NCBI RefSeq assembly: GCF_009708075.1
Contig: NZ_WMBT01000005.1
Span: 1-64,000, forward strand
Reading direction: 5' to 3'
DNA: 64,000 bases
Source of the DNA: Paracoccus lichenicola
Lineage (GTDB): Bacteria > Pseudomonadota > Alphaproteobacteria > Rhodobacterales > Rhodobacteraceae
The first letter of the stretch is position 1. Each line of letters opens with the position of its first letter. The notes under the pieces were generated by a model. It had not been told where the DNA came from and did not search any database. It was given only the letters and a program-made list of their open reading frames with translations. This document shows, in pieces, positions 40,260 through 48,520 of the stretch. A program made the translations under genes and the position numbers.

Positions 40260-40678
40260 TCGCCATCCTCCACCCTGCCACGCATCGCCTTGACCTCGCC
40301 CCGCGTGGACTTGGCCTTCAGGCGGCGCTGCTGGCTGCCCCAGGTGGGCTTGGTCGCGACCCGGCGCTTGACGGGTTCGGCCGCGCGTCCGATCAGGTCG
40401 GCCAGCCGTTCGCGGGCGATCTCGCGGTTGCGGGCCTGGCTGCGGGTTTCCTGGGCCAGGATCACCACCGCGCCGTCGCGCGTCCAGCGCCGCCCCGCCA
40501 GCCGTTCCAGGCGGCGTTTCACGGCTTCAGGCAGGGTCGGGGACCGCGCGGCCTCGAACCGCAGCTCGACCGCGGTCTCGACCTTGTTGACGTTCTGCCC
40601 GCCCGGTCCCTGGGATCTGGTGAACTGTTCGGTCAGCTCCCACTCCTCGATGGTGATGGTGTTCGTGATATGCAGCAT
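40256..40678 (-). CDS. arfB: Alternative ribosome-rescue factor ArfB (ICT1/YaeJ-type peptidyl-tRNA hydrolase)
   Basis: A 140-residue class I release-factor-like protein that frees stalled ribosomes without a stop codon. The GGQ motif sits at 26-28 (RSQGPGGQNVNKVETAVELRF) and the C-terminal tail is basic (KRRVATKPTWGSQQRRLKAK), as needed to occupy the empty mRNA channel. It overlaps the NUDIX gene by 4 nt. A TTAACCAT half site lies upstream on the same strand. Confidence 0.94.
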   Translation of the reverse strand: MLHITNTITIEEWELTEQFTRSQGPGGQNVNKVETAVELRFEAARSPTLPEAVKRRLERLAGRRWTRDGAVVILAQETRSQARNREIARERLADLIGRAAEPVKRRVATKPTWGSQQRRLKAKSTRGEVKAMRGRVEDGE

Positions 40679-40741
40679 GGCCGCGGATTATGGCACGAAA
40701 GGGCGCCGCGAACAGCGCGGATGAGTGATAAAACGGAATGG

Positions 40742-41611
40742 TTAAGAAATGGTTTCCGCTTGCGTCAGCCTTGCGCCTTCGCTTTCTGGCCAATGGGCGA
40801 AGGGCAGGACCGCGCCGTTCCGGCGGCTGTCGGCCACGCGGGACAGATCGACATCCGCCACGACCCAGCCGGGCCGGTCCATGTCCCCTTCCGCGATGAT
40901 CCCGGTTTCCGGCCAGAAGCCGTCGGGCGGGCCATAGACCGCCGCCCGGCCCCGGTTTTCATCCAGCGCGGGCATCCAGTCGCAGATCCCCACCGTGGGC
41001 GCCTGCACCACGACGCACTGGCTTTCCAGCGCGCGCGCCATGGCGCCGATGCGCACGCGGTTGAAGCCCGCGACCGTGTCGGTGCAGCTTGGCACCAGCA
41101 GCAGTTCGGCCCCCGCCTGGGCCAGCACCCGGCCCAGCAGCGGAAATTCGCCGTCATAGCAGATCAGGATCCCGATCCGGCCCAGCGCGGTGTCGAAGAC
41201 CCGCAGGCCAGGGTTGCCCGTCACGTCCCAATCCTCGCGCTCGAACCGGGTCATGATCTGCTTGTCCTGATGGCCGATGATGCCTTGGGGACCGTAAAGC
41301 ACCGCGCGGTTGACCGGGCGGGCGCCATCGAAAACCGGGCCGGAGGCGCCGAGGATGTGGCAACCGTATCGCGCCGCCAGCTGCAGGTGCAGCGCCTGGA
41401 CCTGCGGCCAGTGCCGCGCCACCTCGTGCAGCGACGCTTCCAGATCGCCCGCCGCGTCGCGCCCGCCCAGCGAGGCAAGCTCCATCGCGCCGTATTCGGG
41501 GAACACCAGCAGATCGGCGCCTGCGTCAGCAACCCAAGCCGACAGCTTGGCCTCGTACTCGGCGAAGCTGTCGAACCAGTCGATCGGATAGGCGGCAGCG
41601 GCGATCTTCAC
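40742..41611 (-). CDS. Carbon-nitrogen hydrolase (nitrilase superfamily)
   Basis: A 289-residue amidase/nitrilase-fold enzyme. The catalytic triad can be placed as E39 (VFPEYGAME), K117 (HQDKQIMTRFE) and C151 (ILICYDGEFP). The start is GTG at 41611, overlapping the stop of the GNAT gene (GTGA). A GNAT gene directly upstream, plus coupling, suggests acetylation and amide hydrolysis in one pathway. The substrate is unknown. Confidence 0.9.
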   Translation of the reverse strand: MKIAAAAYPIDWFDSFAEYEAKLSAWVADAGADLLVFPEYGAMELASLGGRDAAGDLEASLHEVARHWPQVQALHLQLAARYGCHILGASGPVFDGARPVNRAVLYGPQGIIGHQDKQIMTRFEREDWDVTGNPGLRVFDTALGRIGILICYDGEFPLLGRVLAQAGAELLLVPSCTDTVAGFNRVRIGAMARALESQCVVVQAPTVGICDWMPALDENRGRAAVYGPPDGFWPETGIIAEGDMDRPGWVVADVDLSRVADSRRNGAVLPFAHWPESEGARLTQAETIS

Positions 41612-42192
41612 AGGGGGCGCATCCAGAATTGCAGGGGTTTTTCGGTGTCGGACGCCTGGCCCAGATCCTTCCAGGAAAAATGCGCGATGACGCCGGGCAG
41701 CGGCGCGTATCCGCGCTTGCGCCAGAAGGCGTCCAGCGGGCGGTAATCGGCGGGCCGCGCCGGATGGTCGGCGGGGCGGATCACGCTGCAAAAGGCGCTG
41801 AAGGTCAGCCCCAGGTCGCGGGCATGGGCTTCGCGCGCGTCGAAAAAGGCGTGGCCGATGCCCTGGCCGCGATAGTCGGGCAGCAGAACCGATTCGGCGC
41901 AATAGAAGATCCGGTCCAGCGGCTCGGGGCGGTCGGCAAAGGCCGCGGCGAAATCGGCGGCGTGATCGGCCATGGGCGCGCCGGTGGCGGCCCCCACCAC
42001 CCGCGCCCCGTCCATCGCCGCCACGACCACCGCGCCCGGCGACTGATAGGCGCGCAGGTAATCGCGTTCGTAATCGGCATCCCCGTCGTAAAGATAGGGA
42101 AAGTCCCGGAATACGCGGATGCGCAGACGCGCGACATCCTCCAGGACGGCGGCAAGGGCCTCGCCTGTCAGGACGCGCGTCGTGACGGTCAT
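41608..42192 (-). CDS. GNAT-family N-acetyltransferase
   Basis: A 194-residue acetyltransferase. The acetyl-CoA-binding motif A is AESVLLPDYRGQGIGHAFFDAREAHARD (Q/R-x-x-G-x-G/A), followed by a C-terminal region APLPGVIAHFSWKDLGQ. It overlaps both neighbours by 4 nt, so NTF2-like, GNAT and nitrilase are a coupled trio. The substrate is unknown. Confidence 0.89.
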   Translation of the reverse strand: MTVTTRVLTGEALAAVLEDVARLRIRVFRDFPYLYDGDADYERDYLRAYQSPGAVVVAAMDGARVVGAATGAPMADHAADFAAAFADRPEPLDRIFYCAESVLLPDYRGQGIGHAFFDAREAHARDLGLTFSAFCSVIRPADHPARPADYRPLDAFWRKRGYAPLPGVIAHFSWKDLGQASDTEKPLQFWMRPL

Positions 42193-42590
42193 TGGCCGAC
42201 CTGCCGCATCCAGTCGGCCAGGTTGTAATAGGTCGTCACCCGCGCGATCCTGCCGTCGCGGACTGTGAAGAAGGCGCCCGCGGGCAGGCGATAGGTCTGG
42301 CCCCTGGCCTCGGGCAGGCCCTCGTCGGTTTTCAGATAGGTGCCGTTCACCACGAATTCCGCCGCAGCGCGGTCGCCCGCCTCGTTGGCGAAGATCACCA
42401 TGTCGGTCAGGTTTTCCCGATAGCTTTCCGTCATGTGCGCGTTGAACTGGGCAAACAGCGCCTTGCCGCGCCGGATGCCGCCTTCGTTCACGTGATGCTC
42501 GACCTCGTCATGCAGCAGGGCCAGCATGTCGTCGGTGCGGCCCGCGTTGAAGGCGTCGTAATAGGCGGCGATCAGGGATTTCGTGTCCAT
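42189..42590 (-). CDS. NTF2-like/SnoaL-type protein (ketosteroid-isomerase-related)
   Basis: A 133-residue protein of the SnoaL-like fold: AAYYDAFNAGRTDDMLALLHDEVEHHVNEGG opens it, then FVVNGTYLKTDEGLPEARGQTYRLPAGAFFTVRDGRIARVTTYYN. This is the ketosteroid isomerase-related (TIGR02096-like) type. Function is unknown. It is the first gene of the minus-strand run and overlaps the GNAT gene by 4 nt. Confidence 0.87.
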   Translation of the reverse strand: MDTKSLIAAYYDAFNAGRTDDMLALLHDEVEHHVNEGGIRRGKALFAQFNAHMTESYRENLTDMVIFANEAGDRAAAEFVVNGTYLKTDEGLPEARGQTYRLPAGAFFTVRDGRIARVTTYYNLADWMRQVGQ

Positions 42591-42728
42591 TTGGCCCTCA
42601 CATGCGTTTGCCTTGTCTTATCGCGGCACGCGCCCGGCGTCATGTGGTCCGAAGGGACCATTGCCTTGAAATCCCGGGCCAAGCTGTTAGCGATTGAACC
42701 CACCCTTGCGCATAAAGGAGTCGCGCCC

Positions 42729-44117
42729 ATGTCTGACCGCAGCAACCTTGGTCCCCGAGAGATCACCTGCTTCAAAGCCTATGACGTGCGCGGGGAACTG
42801 GGCAAGAACCTGGACGCCGACGTGGCCTATCGCATCGGCCGCGCCTTCGCGCAGGCGCGCGGGGCCAAGCGCGTGGTGGTGGGGCGCGACAGCCGCGAAA
42901 CCTCGCCGGAACTGGCCGCCGCGCTGATCGAAGGGCTGACGGATGGCGGCGCCGACGTGCTGGATCTTGGCCTGGCGGGAACCGAGGAGGTGTATTTCCA
43001 CACGGGCTTTCACGACACCGACGGCGGGATCGAGGTCACGGCGTCGCACAACCCGATCAACTACAACGGCATGAAGATCGTGGGCCGGGGGTCCGCGCCG
43101 CTGGATCCGGCGACGGAGCTGCCGCCGATCATCGAACTGGCGACCTCGGGCCGCTTCGCGCCTGCCACCAAGGGCAGCGTGACCGATTTCAGCCACGCCC
43201 GCGCCGAATACGCCAAGGCGATGGCGGATTTCGTGGATGTGTCGGCGTTGAAGCCGATGAAGATCCTAGTCAATGCCGGGAATGGCACGGCAGGCCCGAC
43301 CTTTGACGCCATCGCGGCGGAACTGGAACGCCGCGGCGCACCGCTGACCTTCGTGCGGATGCACCACGATGTGGACAGCAGCTTCCCCAACGGCATCCCG
43401 AACCCCCTTCTGGACGAAAACCAGCCCCCTACCGTCGCACGCATGAAGGCGGAAAAGGCCGATCTGGGCGTGGCCTGGGACGGCGATTTCGACCGCTGCT
43501 TCTTTTTCGACGAGAACGGCCGCTTCATTCCCGGCGAATACATCGTGGGCCTGCTGGGCGCGGCATTCCTGGAAAAATCCCCGGGCGAGAAGATCGTCCA
43601 CGACCCCCGCGTCATCATGAACACCCGGGCCATGATCCAGGAGGCTGGCGGCGAGGCGGTGGTCAGCAAGACCGGCCACGCCTTCATCAAGCGCAAGATG
43701 CGCGACGTGGGCGCGATCTATGGCGGCGAGATGTCGGCGCATCACTATTTCCGCGACTTCTATTACTGCGACAGCGGCATGATCCCCTGGCTGCTGATGG
43801 TGGAACTGCTGTCCAGGAAGGGCAAGACGCTGGCCGAACTGCTGGAGGAACGGATGCGGCTGTATCCGTCCTCGGGCGAGACGAACTATCACATCGCCGA
43901 CCCCGACGCGGCCATTGCCCGGCTGATCGAGAAGTATGAACCGCAGGCCAACAGCCGCGACGACCTGGACGGCGTGTCGCTGGATTTCGGAAACTGGCGC
44001 TTCAACCTGCGCAAGTCGAATACGGAACCCGTTGTGCGGCTGAACCTGGAATCGGACGGGGATGCCGCTTTGGTCAAGGAAAAGCAGGCGGAACTGGCAG
44101 CGCTGTTGCAGGGATAA
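42729..44117 (+). CDS. Phosphomannomutase/phosphoglucomutase
   Basis: Interconverts hexose 1- and 6-phosphates, feeding GDP-mannose and UDP-glucose synthesis for surface glycans. The 462-residue protein has the active-site phosphoserine in TASHNPINYNGMK (about 105), metal loop WDGDFDRCFF, sugar loop GGEMSAHHYFRDFYYCDSG and phosphate loop RKSNTEPVVRLN. It matches the ManB/CpsG/ExoC branch. It lies before the surface-glycan block but on the other strand. Confidence 0.94.
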   Translation: MSDRSNLGPREITCFKAYDVRGELGKNLDADVAYRIGRAFAQARGAKRVVVGRDSRETSPELAAALIEGLTDGGADVLDLGLAGTEEVYFHTGFHDTDGGIEVTASHNPINYNGMKIVGRGSAPLDPATELPPIIELATSGRFAPATKGSVTDFSHARAEYAKAMADFVDVSALKPMKILVNAGNGTAGPTFDAIAAELERRGAPLTFVRMHHDVDSSFPNGIPNPLLDENQPPTVARMKAEKADLGVAWDGDFDRCFFFDENGRFIPGEYIVGLLGAAFLEKSPGEKIVHDPRVIMNTRAMIQEAGGEAVVSKTGHAFIKRKMRDVGAIYGGEMSAHHYFRDFYYCDSGMIPWLLMVELLSRKGKTLAELLEERMRLYPSSGETNYHIADPDAAIARLIEKYEPQANSRDDLDGVSLDFGNWRFNLRKSNTEPVVRLNLESDGDAALVKEKQAELAALLQG

Positions 44118-44125
44118 GGTCTGAC

Positions 44126-44149
44126 TGGCGACGGCCATCGCCGTCGCCA
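44126..44149. repeat. Perfect stem-loop 1 after the phosphomannomutase gene
   Basis: A 10-bp perfect inverted repeat TGGCGACGGC/GCCGTCGCCA with a 4-nt loop CATC, 8 nt past the stop codon. No T-run follows. It is the first of four stem-loops in a 202-nt intergenic space. Confidence 0.7.
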
Positions 44150-44173
44150 CGTCGCGACATATCCATGAACACC

Positions 44174-44216
44174 GCCGGGCCTCAAAGGCCCGGCCAGCGC
44201 CCGCGCGCTGGCCTTT
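44174..44216 (+). terminator. Tandem hairpin terminator between convergent genes
   Basis: GCCGGGCCT-CAA-AGGCCCGGC (44174-44194) abuts and overlaps GGCCAGCGC-CCGC-GCGCTGGCC (44192-44213), followed by TTTC. Both stems are perfect 9-bp. They share GGC, so they are mutually exclusive at the junction. The set lies between the phosphomannomutase and sulfotransferase genes, which converge. Confidence 0.65.
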
Positions 44217-44266
44217 CGTGGTCTTTGGCGGGACCGTTTCTTGTGGCACCGTCGCACGGCGGTCGG

Positions 44267-44289
44267 GGGAAATGCTCGTCGCATTTCCC
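44267..44289. repeat. Perfect stem-loop near the sulfotransferase stop
   Basis: A 9-bp perfect inverted repeat GGGAAATGC/GCATTTCCC with 5-nt loop TCGTC, 31 nt beyond the sulfotransferase stop on the minus strand. No U-run is adjacent. It may be a transcript-end stabiliser or a protein-binding palindrome. Confidence 0.65.
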
Positions 44290-44319
44290 GATCCCGCCCG
44301 GTCAGCGGCATCCAAAAAT

Positions 44320-45717
44320 CTACGGCATCAGGTCGAACCCGAAGGTCACATAATCGCGCAGGTATGCCGCCTGGGCGGCCTCGGCCAGTTTCGGATCGCG
44401 CAGCGCGTTCGGCACCGGGACCGCCGCCACCTTGTCCAGCCCGGCATCCTCGATCCCTGCCGCGCGGGCCAGATGGCCCAGATCCTCGGCCAGCCGATCC
44501 TCGCGCACCAGCAGGTCGGGCACGGCGAAGCGGGCGAAGCCCGACAGGACCTCGGTCTGGCTGGCCCATATCGGATGGGTGGGCAGCGATGTCTGACCGT
44601 TCAGGTTGCGCCGCAAAAAGGCCAGGAACTCGGCAAAGACGGCGATGCGCCGGTCGCCGGTCAGGTCGGCCAGCCCGTCCTCGGGCGGCAGGGCCACGCG
44701 GTGCAGCCGGCGCAGCACCTCGCGCTGTTCGGGATTGCCGCGCGCCAGCAGCTGATCGAAGGCATCCCATGCCCGCAGCAGGGGATGGCGCAGCACGGCA
44801 AAGCTGCGGTGGCCGGGGCGGGCGCGCTTCCATTGGCGCAGGGTGGATTGGGTCAGGCCGGTTTCCAGCGGGCCAAGTCCGGCAAGCCAGGACCGGATCG
44901 CCTGCTCCGGTCCCCCCTTGACCGGCATGAACAGCAGGCCCCGGCCCGCATCCGCCGCGACAAAGCTGGGCACCGCCGGGCCGCGCCGCGGCTCGAACAC
45001 CGGCACGCGATGCACCAGGAACGGGTCCATGTCTCGCAGATCGTCCTGCATGGTCTCGAAATTCGCGACCTTCTGCGCCAGTTCCTGCGGGTTCTGCGGC
45101 ACCTGGTCGCGGCCGGGTTCGACCCGCTCCAGATCATGGCGGCCCAGCCAGTGCAGCATCCCGGTCATCACGTCGGCGTCGCGCAGATCGTCATAGTCCA
45201 GCCAGAAGGCCGCCTGCCCCATGACCTGCAGCCGGTTGATCAGGCCGCGCCGGAATTCCTCGGCAGCGCCCAGCATCTGCCGGAACTCGGCCCCGTCATA
45301 GGTGATGCGGGCGGGGATCGGGGTTTCCGTCTCGTTCAGCTTCCACTGGTTCGTTTCCCAGGCCAGCCGGGTCGAGACATAGCTGTCCAGCGCGTTGCGC
45401 GTCAGGATGATCTTGGCGCAGGCCCGGTCCTGGACGATGGGTTCCAGCACGCGGGGATCGTGGTCGTGGAAATAGCGGAAGCCCGGCAGATGGCCCGGCT
45501 TGTCGGTCAGTTTCGCCAGCAGCGGCAGGGGATCGGCCTCGCGTTCGGCGCGCGTGATGCCCAGCATCTCGTCCTTGTCGGGCCAGCCCATCATGTAGGG
45601 GTTGAACGCCTCGCCAAAGCAGGTGACGCCCTTGACGGCGTTCAGCGTCGCCTCGAGCAGGTTCGACCCGGTGCGCATCTCGGCAAAGATCACGAAGCTG
45701 CGGAAGCCTTGCGTCAT
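44320..45717 (-). CDS. Two-part sulfotransferase-like protein (NodH-like plus Sulfotransfer_2-like)
   Basis: A 465-residue protein with two sulfotransferase-like halves. The N-terminal half has a PAPS-loop-like MRTGSNLLEATL (14-25) and a 3'-phosphate site TRNALDSYVS (106-115), as in NodH-type enzymes. The C-terminal half has LLFMPVKGGPEQAIRSWL (261-278) and VLRHPLLRAWDAFD (308-321), matching the first and second motifs of Sulfotransfer_2 but with an altered P-loop. It likely sulfates a surface glycan. It overlaps the preceding glycosyltransferase by 4 nt. Confidence 0.78.
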   Translation of the reverse strand: MTQGFRSFVIFAEMRTGSNLLEATLNAVKGVTCFGEAFNPYMMGWPDKDEMLGITRAEREADPLPLLAKLTDKPGHLPGFRYFHDHDPRVLEPIVQDRACAKIILTRNALDSYVSTRLAWETNQWKLNETETPIPARITYDGAEFRQMLGAAEEFRRGLINRLQVMGQAAFWLDYDDLRDADVMTGMLHWLGRHDLERVEPGRDQVPQNPQELAQKVANFETMQDDLRDMDPFLVHRVPVFEPRRGPAVPSFVAADAGRGLLFMPVKGGPEQAIRSWLAGLGPLETGLTQSTLRQWKRARPGHRSFAVLRHPLLRAWDAFDQLLARGNPEQREVLRRLHRVALPPEDGLADLTGDRRIAVFAEFLAFLRRNLNGQTSLPTHPIWASQTEVLSGFARFAVPDLLVREDRLAEDLGHLARAAGIEDAGLDKVAAVPVPNALRDPKLAEAAQAAYLRDYVTFGFDLMP

Positions 45718-47402
45718 TCTGCGGCCGCCCTTTCATTGGTCAGACGTTCGATGGGGGGCAGATCCTCGCCCGTCAGGCGCGGGCGCAGGCCGGAATTGCG
45801 CAGCCGCCGCAGCATCTGGTCCAGCCCCGTCAGGTCGCGCATCGCGGGCAGCGTGGTCATGGGCGCGGAATGGGGGTCGATCTGCAGCATGAAGTCCTGG
45901 AGGATCGGCTTGGGGTTCATCAGGAACTCGCCCAGGTCGTGATGATGCAGCCGGGCGCGCACCCAGACCGAGTTCAGCACGTCCAGATGGTCAAGCTCGA
46001 TCCGCTGCAACTGCGCGAAGATCCGGCGCACGTCGTCGAAGGGCATCCCGGAATGCAGCAAGGGCAGCTTCCAGGCGCCGGTGACGACCAGCATATGCGC
46101 GTTGGGATCGGTCGCCATGAACCAGTTCAGCGCCTGGTTGTCACGCGGGCTGAACTGGAACACCTGCATCCGGTTCGTGATGCGGATCAGGGATGTCAGG
46201 AATCCCTGCGGATCGTGGTCGCGCACCTGCGGATTGGACGAGATCGCCCCCGGCCCGGTGCGCGGGCGACCCGCGAACTCGGCCCCTTCCGGTCCCAGAA
46301 GATGGCCGTGGACATCGCAGGACAGGTGCTGGCGCAGCCAGTCCTCGAACCCCGGAAAGATGTCGCTCAGGCCCTGGATGACCGCATAGGGGGCCGAGGT
46401 CTTGCCGTTTTCCGCGTCCTTGCGGGGAAAGCGGCTTTGCATGTAAAGGCCGGGCCGTCCCAGCACCCGGCGGCGCACGGTCTGGTTGATGATGCGGGAA
46501 ATCCGCGCGGGCTGCGGCGGATCGACCTGCGCAGGGCCGTCGGCAGCCAGCGGGAAATGCGACAACAGGCGCGAGGCGCCGGGCCAGACCTTGCGGGCCA
46601 CGAAGCAGCGCGATTCGGCCAGCATCGGGATATGGTCGTCATATAGCAGGTAGGGCCGGCCCGTATGGTCGAACTTGGCCATGGTCAGCGACCAGCTTTC
46701 GATGCGGGTCGAATGGCGCCGCACCAGCGTCTGGAAATAGCTTTCGTCGGGGATCCAGGCGTATCGGAAGAAGCGGTCGAATTCGGCCCGGCGCGGATCC
46801 TCCAGAATGGCGCGCAGGGTCCGGGCGGTCAGGCACCACCATTGCGACCCCAGATGCGGCGACAGCCCGCCGGGCATCCGCCGCCGGATGCCGCGCCGCC
46901 GCTGCCAGGCGACGAAGCGGTCGAACAGCCAGCGGTGCTTCTTCCAGTCGAAGGGAAAGAACAGCGTGAAGCGTTCCTCGTTCAGCCCGCCCACGGTCCA
47001 GCCGACATCATGAGTGCTGACGCTTTCGATATGGTCGCGGTCGGGATCGGCCCCCAGATAGGCGACCAGATCCGCGACCGGCCGCAACGGCAGGCAGGAC
47101 CCCGAGGCCAGGTAGACATGGGTGGTGTCGGGAAACCGCGCCAGCAACTCGGCCGCCGCGTCCTGGGTGGCGCGGACCAGGCTGAAGCGGCCCCAGGAAC
47201 AGCGGTGGCGCCTGCTGAAGACGATGCGGTCGCAGTCCTTCAGCGCCTCCTGCAGCACCGAGACGCGCGTGGCCGGCACCTTGGCATCGACATGGATCGC
47301 CACCCGCGCGCCGCCATCGGTCCAGATGCGCGCCAGCCGCGCCACCATGCCCATGTCCCCATGGCACATCAGCACCACGCCAAGGCGCACGGCACCCGTC
47401 AT
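45714..47402 (-). CDS. Core-2/I-branching-type beta-1,6-N-acetylglucosaminyltransferase with DUF5927 domain
   Basis: A 562-residue cytoplasmic glycosyltransferase. Residues about 5-260 match glycosyltransferase family 14, with SRRHRCSWGRFSLVRAT, YLASGSCLPLRPV, GSQWWCLTARTLRAIL and the WIPDESYFQTL acid motif. The remainder (about 270-555) matches the DUF5927-like region common in Rhodobacterales. It probably adds branch sugars to a surface glycan. It overlaps the neighbours on both sides by 4 nt (ATGA), so it is tightly coupled. Confidence 0.85.
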   Translation of the reverse strand: MTGAVRLGVVLMCHGDMGMVARLARIWTDGGARVAIHVDAKVPATRVSVLQEALKDCDRIVFSRRHRCSWGRFSLVRATQDAAAELLARFPDTTHVYLASGSCLPLRPVADLVAYLGADPDRDHIESVSTHDVGWTVGGLNEERFTLFFPFDWKKHRWLFDRFVAWQRRRGIRRRMPGGLSPHLGSQWWCLTARTLRAILEDPRRAEFDRFFRYAWIPDESYFQTLVRRHSTRIESWSLTMAKFDHTGRPYLLYDDHIPMLAESRCFVARKVWPGASRLLSHFPLAADGPAQVDPPQPARISRIINQTVRRRVLGRPGLYMQSRFPRKDAENGKTSAPYAVIQGLSDIFPGFEDWLRQHLSCDVHGHLLGPEGAEFAGRPRTGPGAISSNPQVRDHDPQGFLTSLIRITNRMQVFQFSPRDNQALNWFMATDPNAHMLVVTGAWKLPLLHSGMPFDDVRRIFAQLQRIELDHLDVLNSVWVRARLHHHDLGEFLMNPKPILQDFMLQIDPHSAPMTTLPAMRDLTGLDQMLRRLRNSGLRPRLTGEDLPPIERLTNERAAAE

Positions 47403-48427
47403 GCCCAGTTTCCCCGAGAGATCAGGCCCAGATCCTCCAGCTGCTGCCAGCCCTCGTATTCGCACGATTCGCTGCACCACAGCTGCACGCCGCGATGCAG
47501 GCCCGCGTGATAGGCGCGGTATTCCTGGCTGTTGCCGTAATGCTGGCGGCGGTCCAGTTCCTCGGCCGACTTGGTGGCGAAGGAGGACAGGAACTTGGCG
47601 TGCAGAAGACAGCCCGAAACCTGTTCGCCCCCGTCCTCGTCATAGACCAGGTTCAGCCCGCGCGGCAGCAGCATGTGGGTGGAACTGACATAGGCATAGC
47701 GCCAGTGCCACTTGACCAGCGGGATCTTGTTCAATGCCGGCCCGGACAGCGGATCCTGGGCAAAGAAGGCCCGCGTCCGGGGTCCGCCCTGGATCCACAG
47801 GTTGCCGAAGACGGGGTTCTTCTGGATCGAGTAGTTGGCGGGATCGAACCAGCGGGCGACCCGGAAGGGATCCTCGCCCTCGGCGCAGACCGCCTCCTCG
47901 ACGGGACCCTTGGGATACATGTCCAGAAGCATGGCGGGAAAGGACCGGCGCCCCGAGGCATCCAGCCAGCTGGTCAGCGCCGCCAGGGGGCGCTGGTCGC
48001 AATGGGGATAAACCAGGAATTCGTCGGGATCGACCGTCAGGCACCAGTGGTCCCGGCCATGCCGCAGCAAAAGCCAGTTGATCCAGTCCATGCCGAAGCG
48101 TGCGCCCTTGTAGCTGCCGTCGGACCACCACAGCGACACGTCGGGCTGACCGCGCAGGTAATCCGCGCTGCCATCCGTGCTGGCATTGTCCACCATCAGG
48201 AAATGCCGCACGCCCAGGGCACGGTAATAGTCCAGGAAATAGGGCAGCCGGATGCGTTCGTCGCGCAGGGTCACGAAGCACAGGATGTCGCCCGGCGCGA
48301 TCTGCCGGGTGCGGTCGGACAGGGACCGCAGCGCCCGCCTGCGCCGGACCGCCCGGCCGATCAGGCGCTGGCGTTCCACGCGGCGGCGCAGACGTTTCAT
48401 GATCGGGTGCGTGCCTAGCCCCGGCAT
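47399..48427 (-). CDS. GT2-like glycosyltransferase, copy 1
   Basis: A 342-residue glycosyltransferase family 2-like (Glyco_tranf_2_4) protein. LCFVTLRDERIRLPYFLDYYRALGV, the DNASTDGS nucleotide loop and the DPDEFLVYP metal motif (Asp-x-Asp) are clear. A second paralogue lies upstream at 48521-49570 and shares the same architecture. The start was set at 48427 because CAGGG lies at the right distance; in-frame Met codons also occur at 48454, 48433 and 48400. Confidence 0.84.
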   Translation of the reverse strand: MPGLGTHPIMKRLRRRVERQRLIGRAVRRRRALRSLSDRTRQIAPGDILCFVTLRDERIRLPYFLDYYRALGVRHFLMVDNASTDGSADYLRGQPDVSLWWSDGSYKGARFGMDWINWLLLRHGRDHWCLTVDPDEFLVYPHCDQRPLAALTSWLDASGRRSFPAMLLDMYPKGPVEEAVCAEGEDPFRVARWFDPANYSIQKNPVFGNLWIQGGPRTRAFFAQDPLSGPALNKIPLVKWHWRYAYVSSTHMLLPRGLNLVYDEDGGEQVSGCLLHAKFLSSFATKSAEELDRRQHYGNSQEYRAYHAGLHRGVQLWCSESCEYEGWQQLEDLGLISRGNWA

Positions 48428-48520
48428 TGCCATCCCTGCCTGTCGAAACCACATCCTTCGTCCGTCATGATGTCCGCAATGCTACGCTTGCACGTATTTG
48501 GCAAGGGCGTCCGGTGTTCG

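Noticed and set aside
37098..40724. A 1208-codon open frame spanning pncB, pit, NUDIX and arfB
   Set aside because: It runs across several well-supported genes on both strands in a high-GC region where stop codons are rare. Its translation is Arg/Gly/Pro-rich with no recognisable domain.
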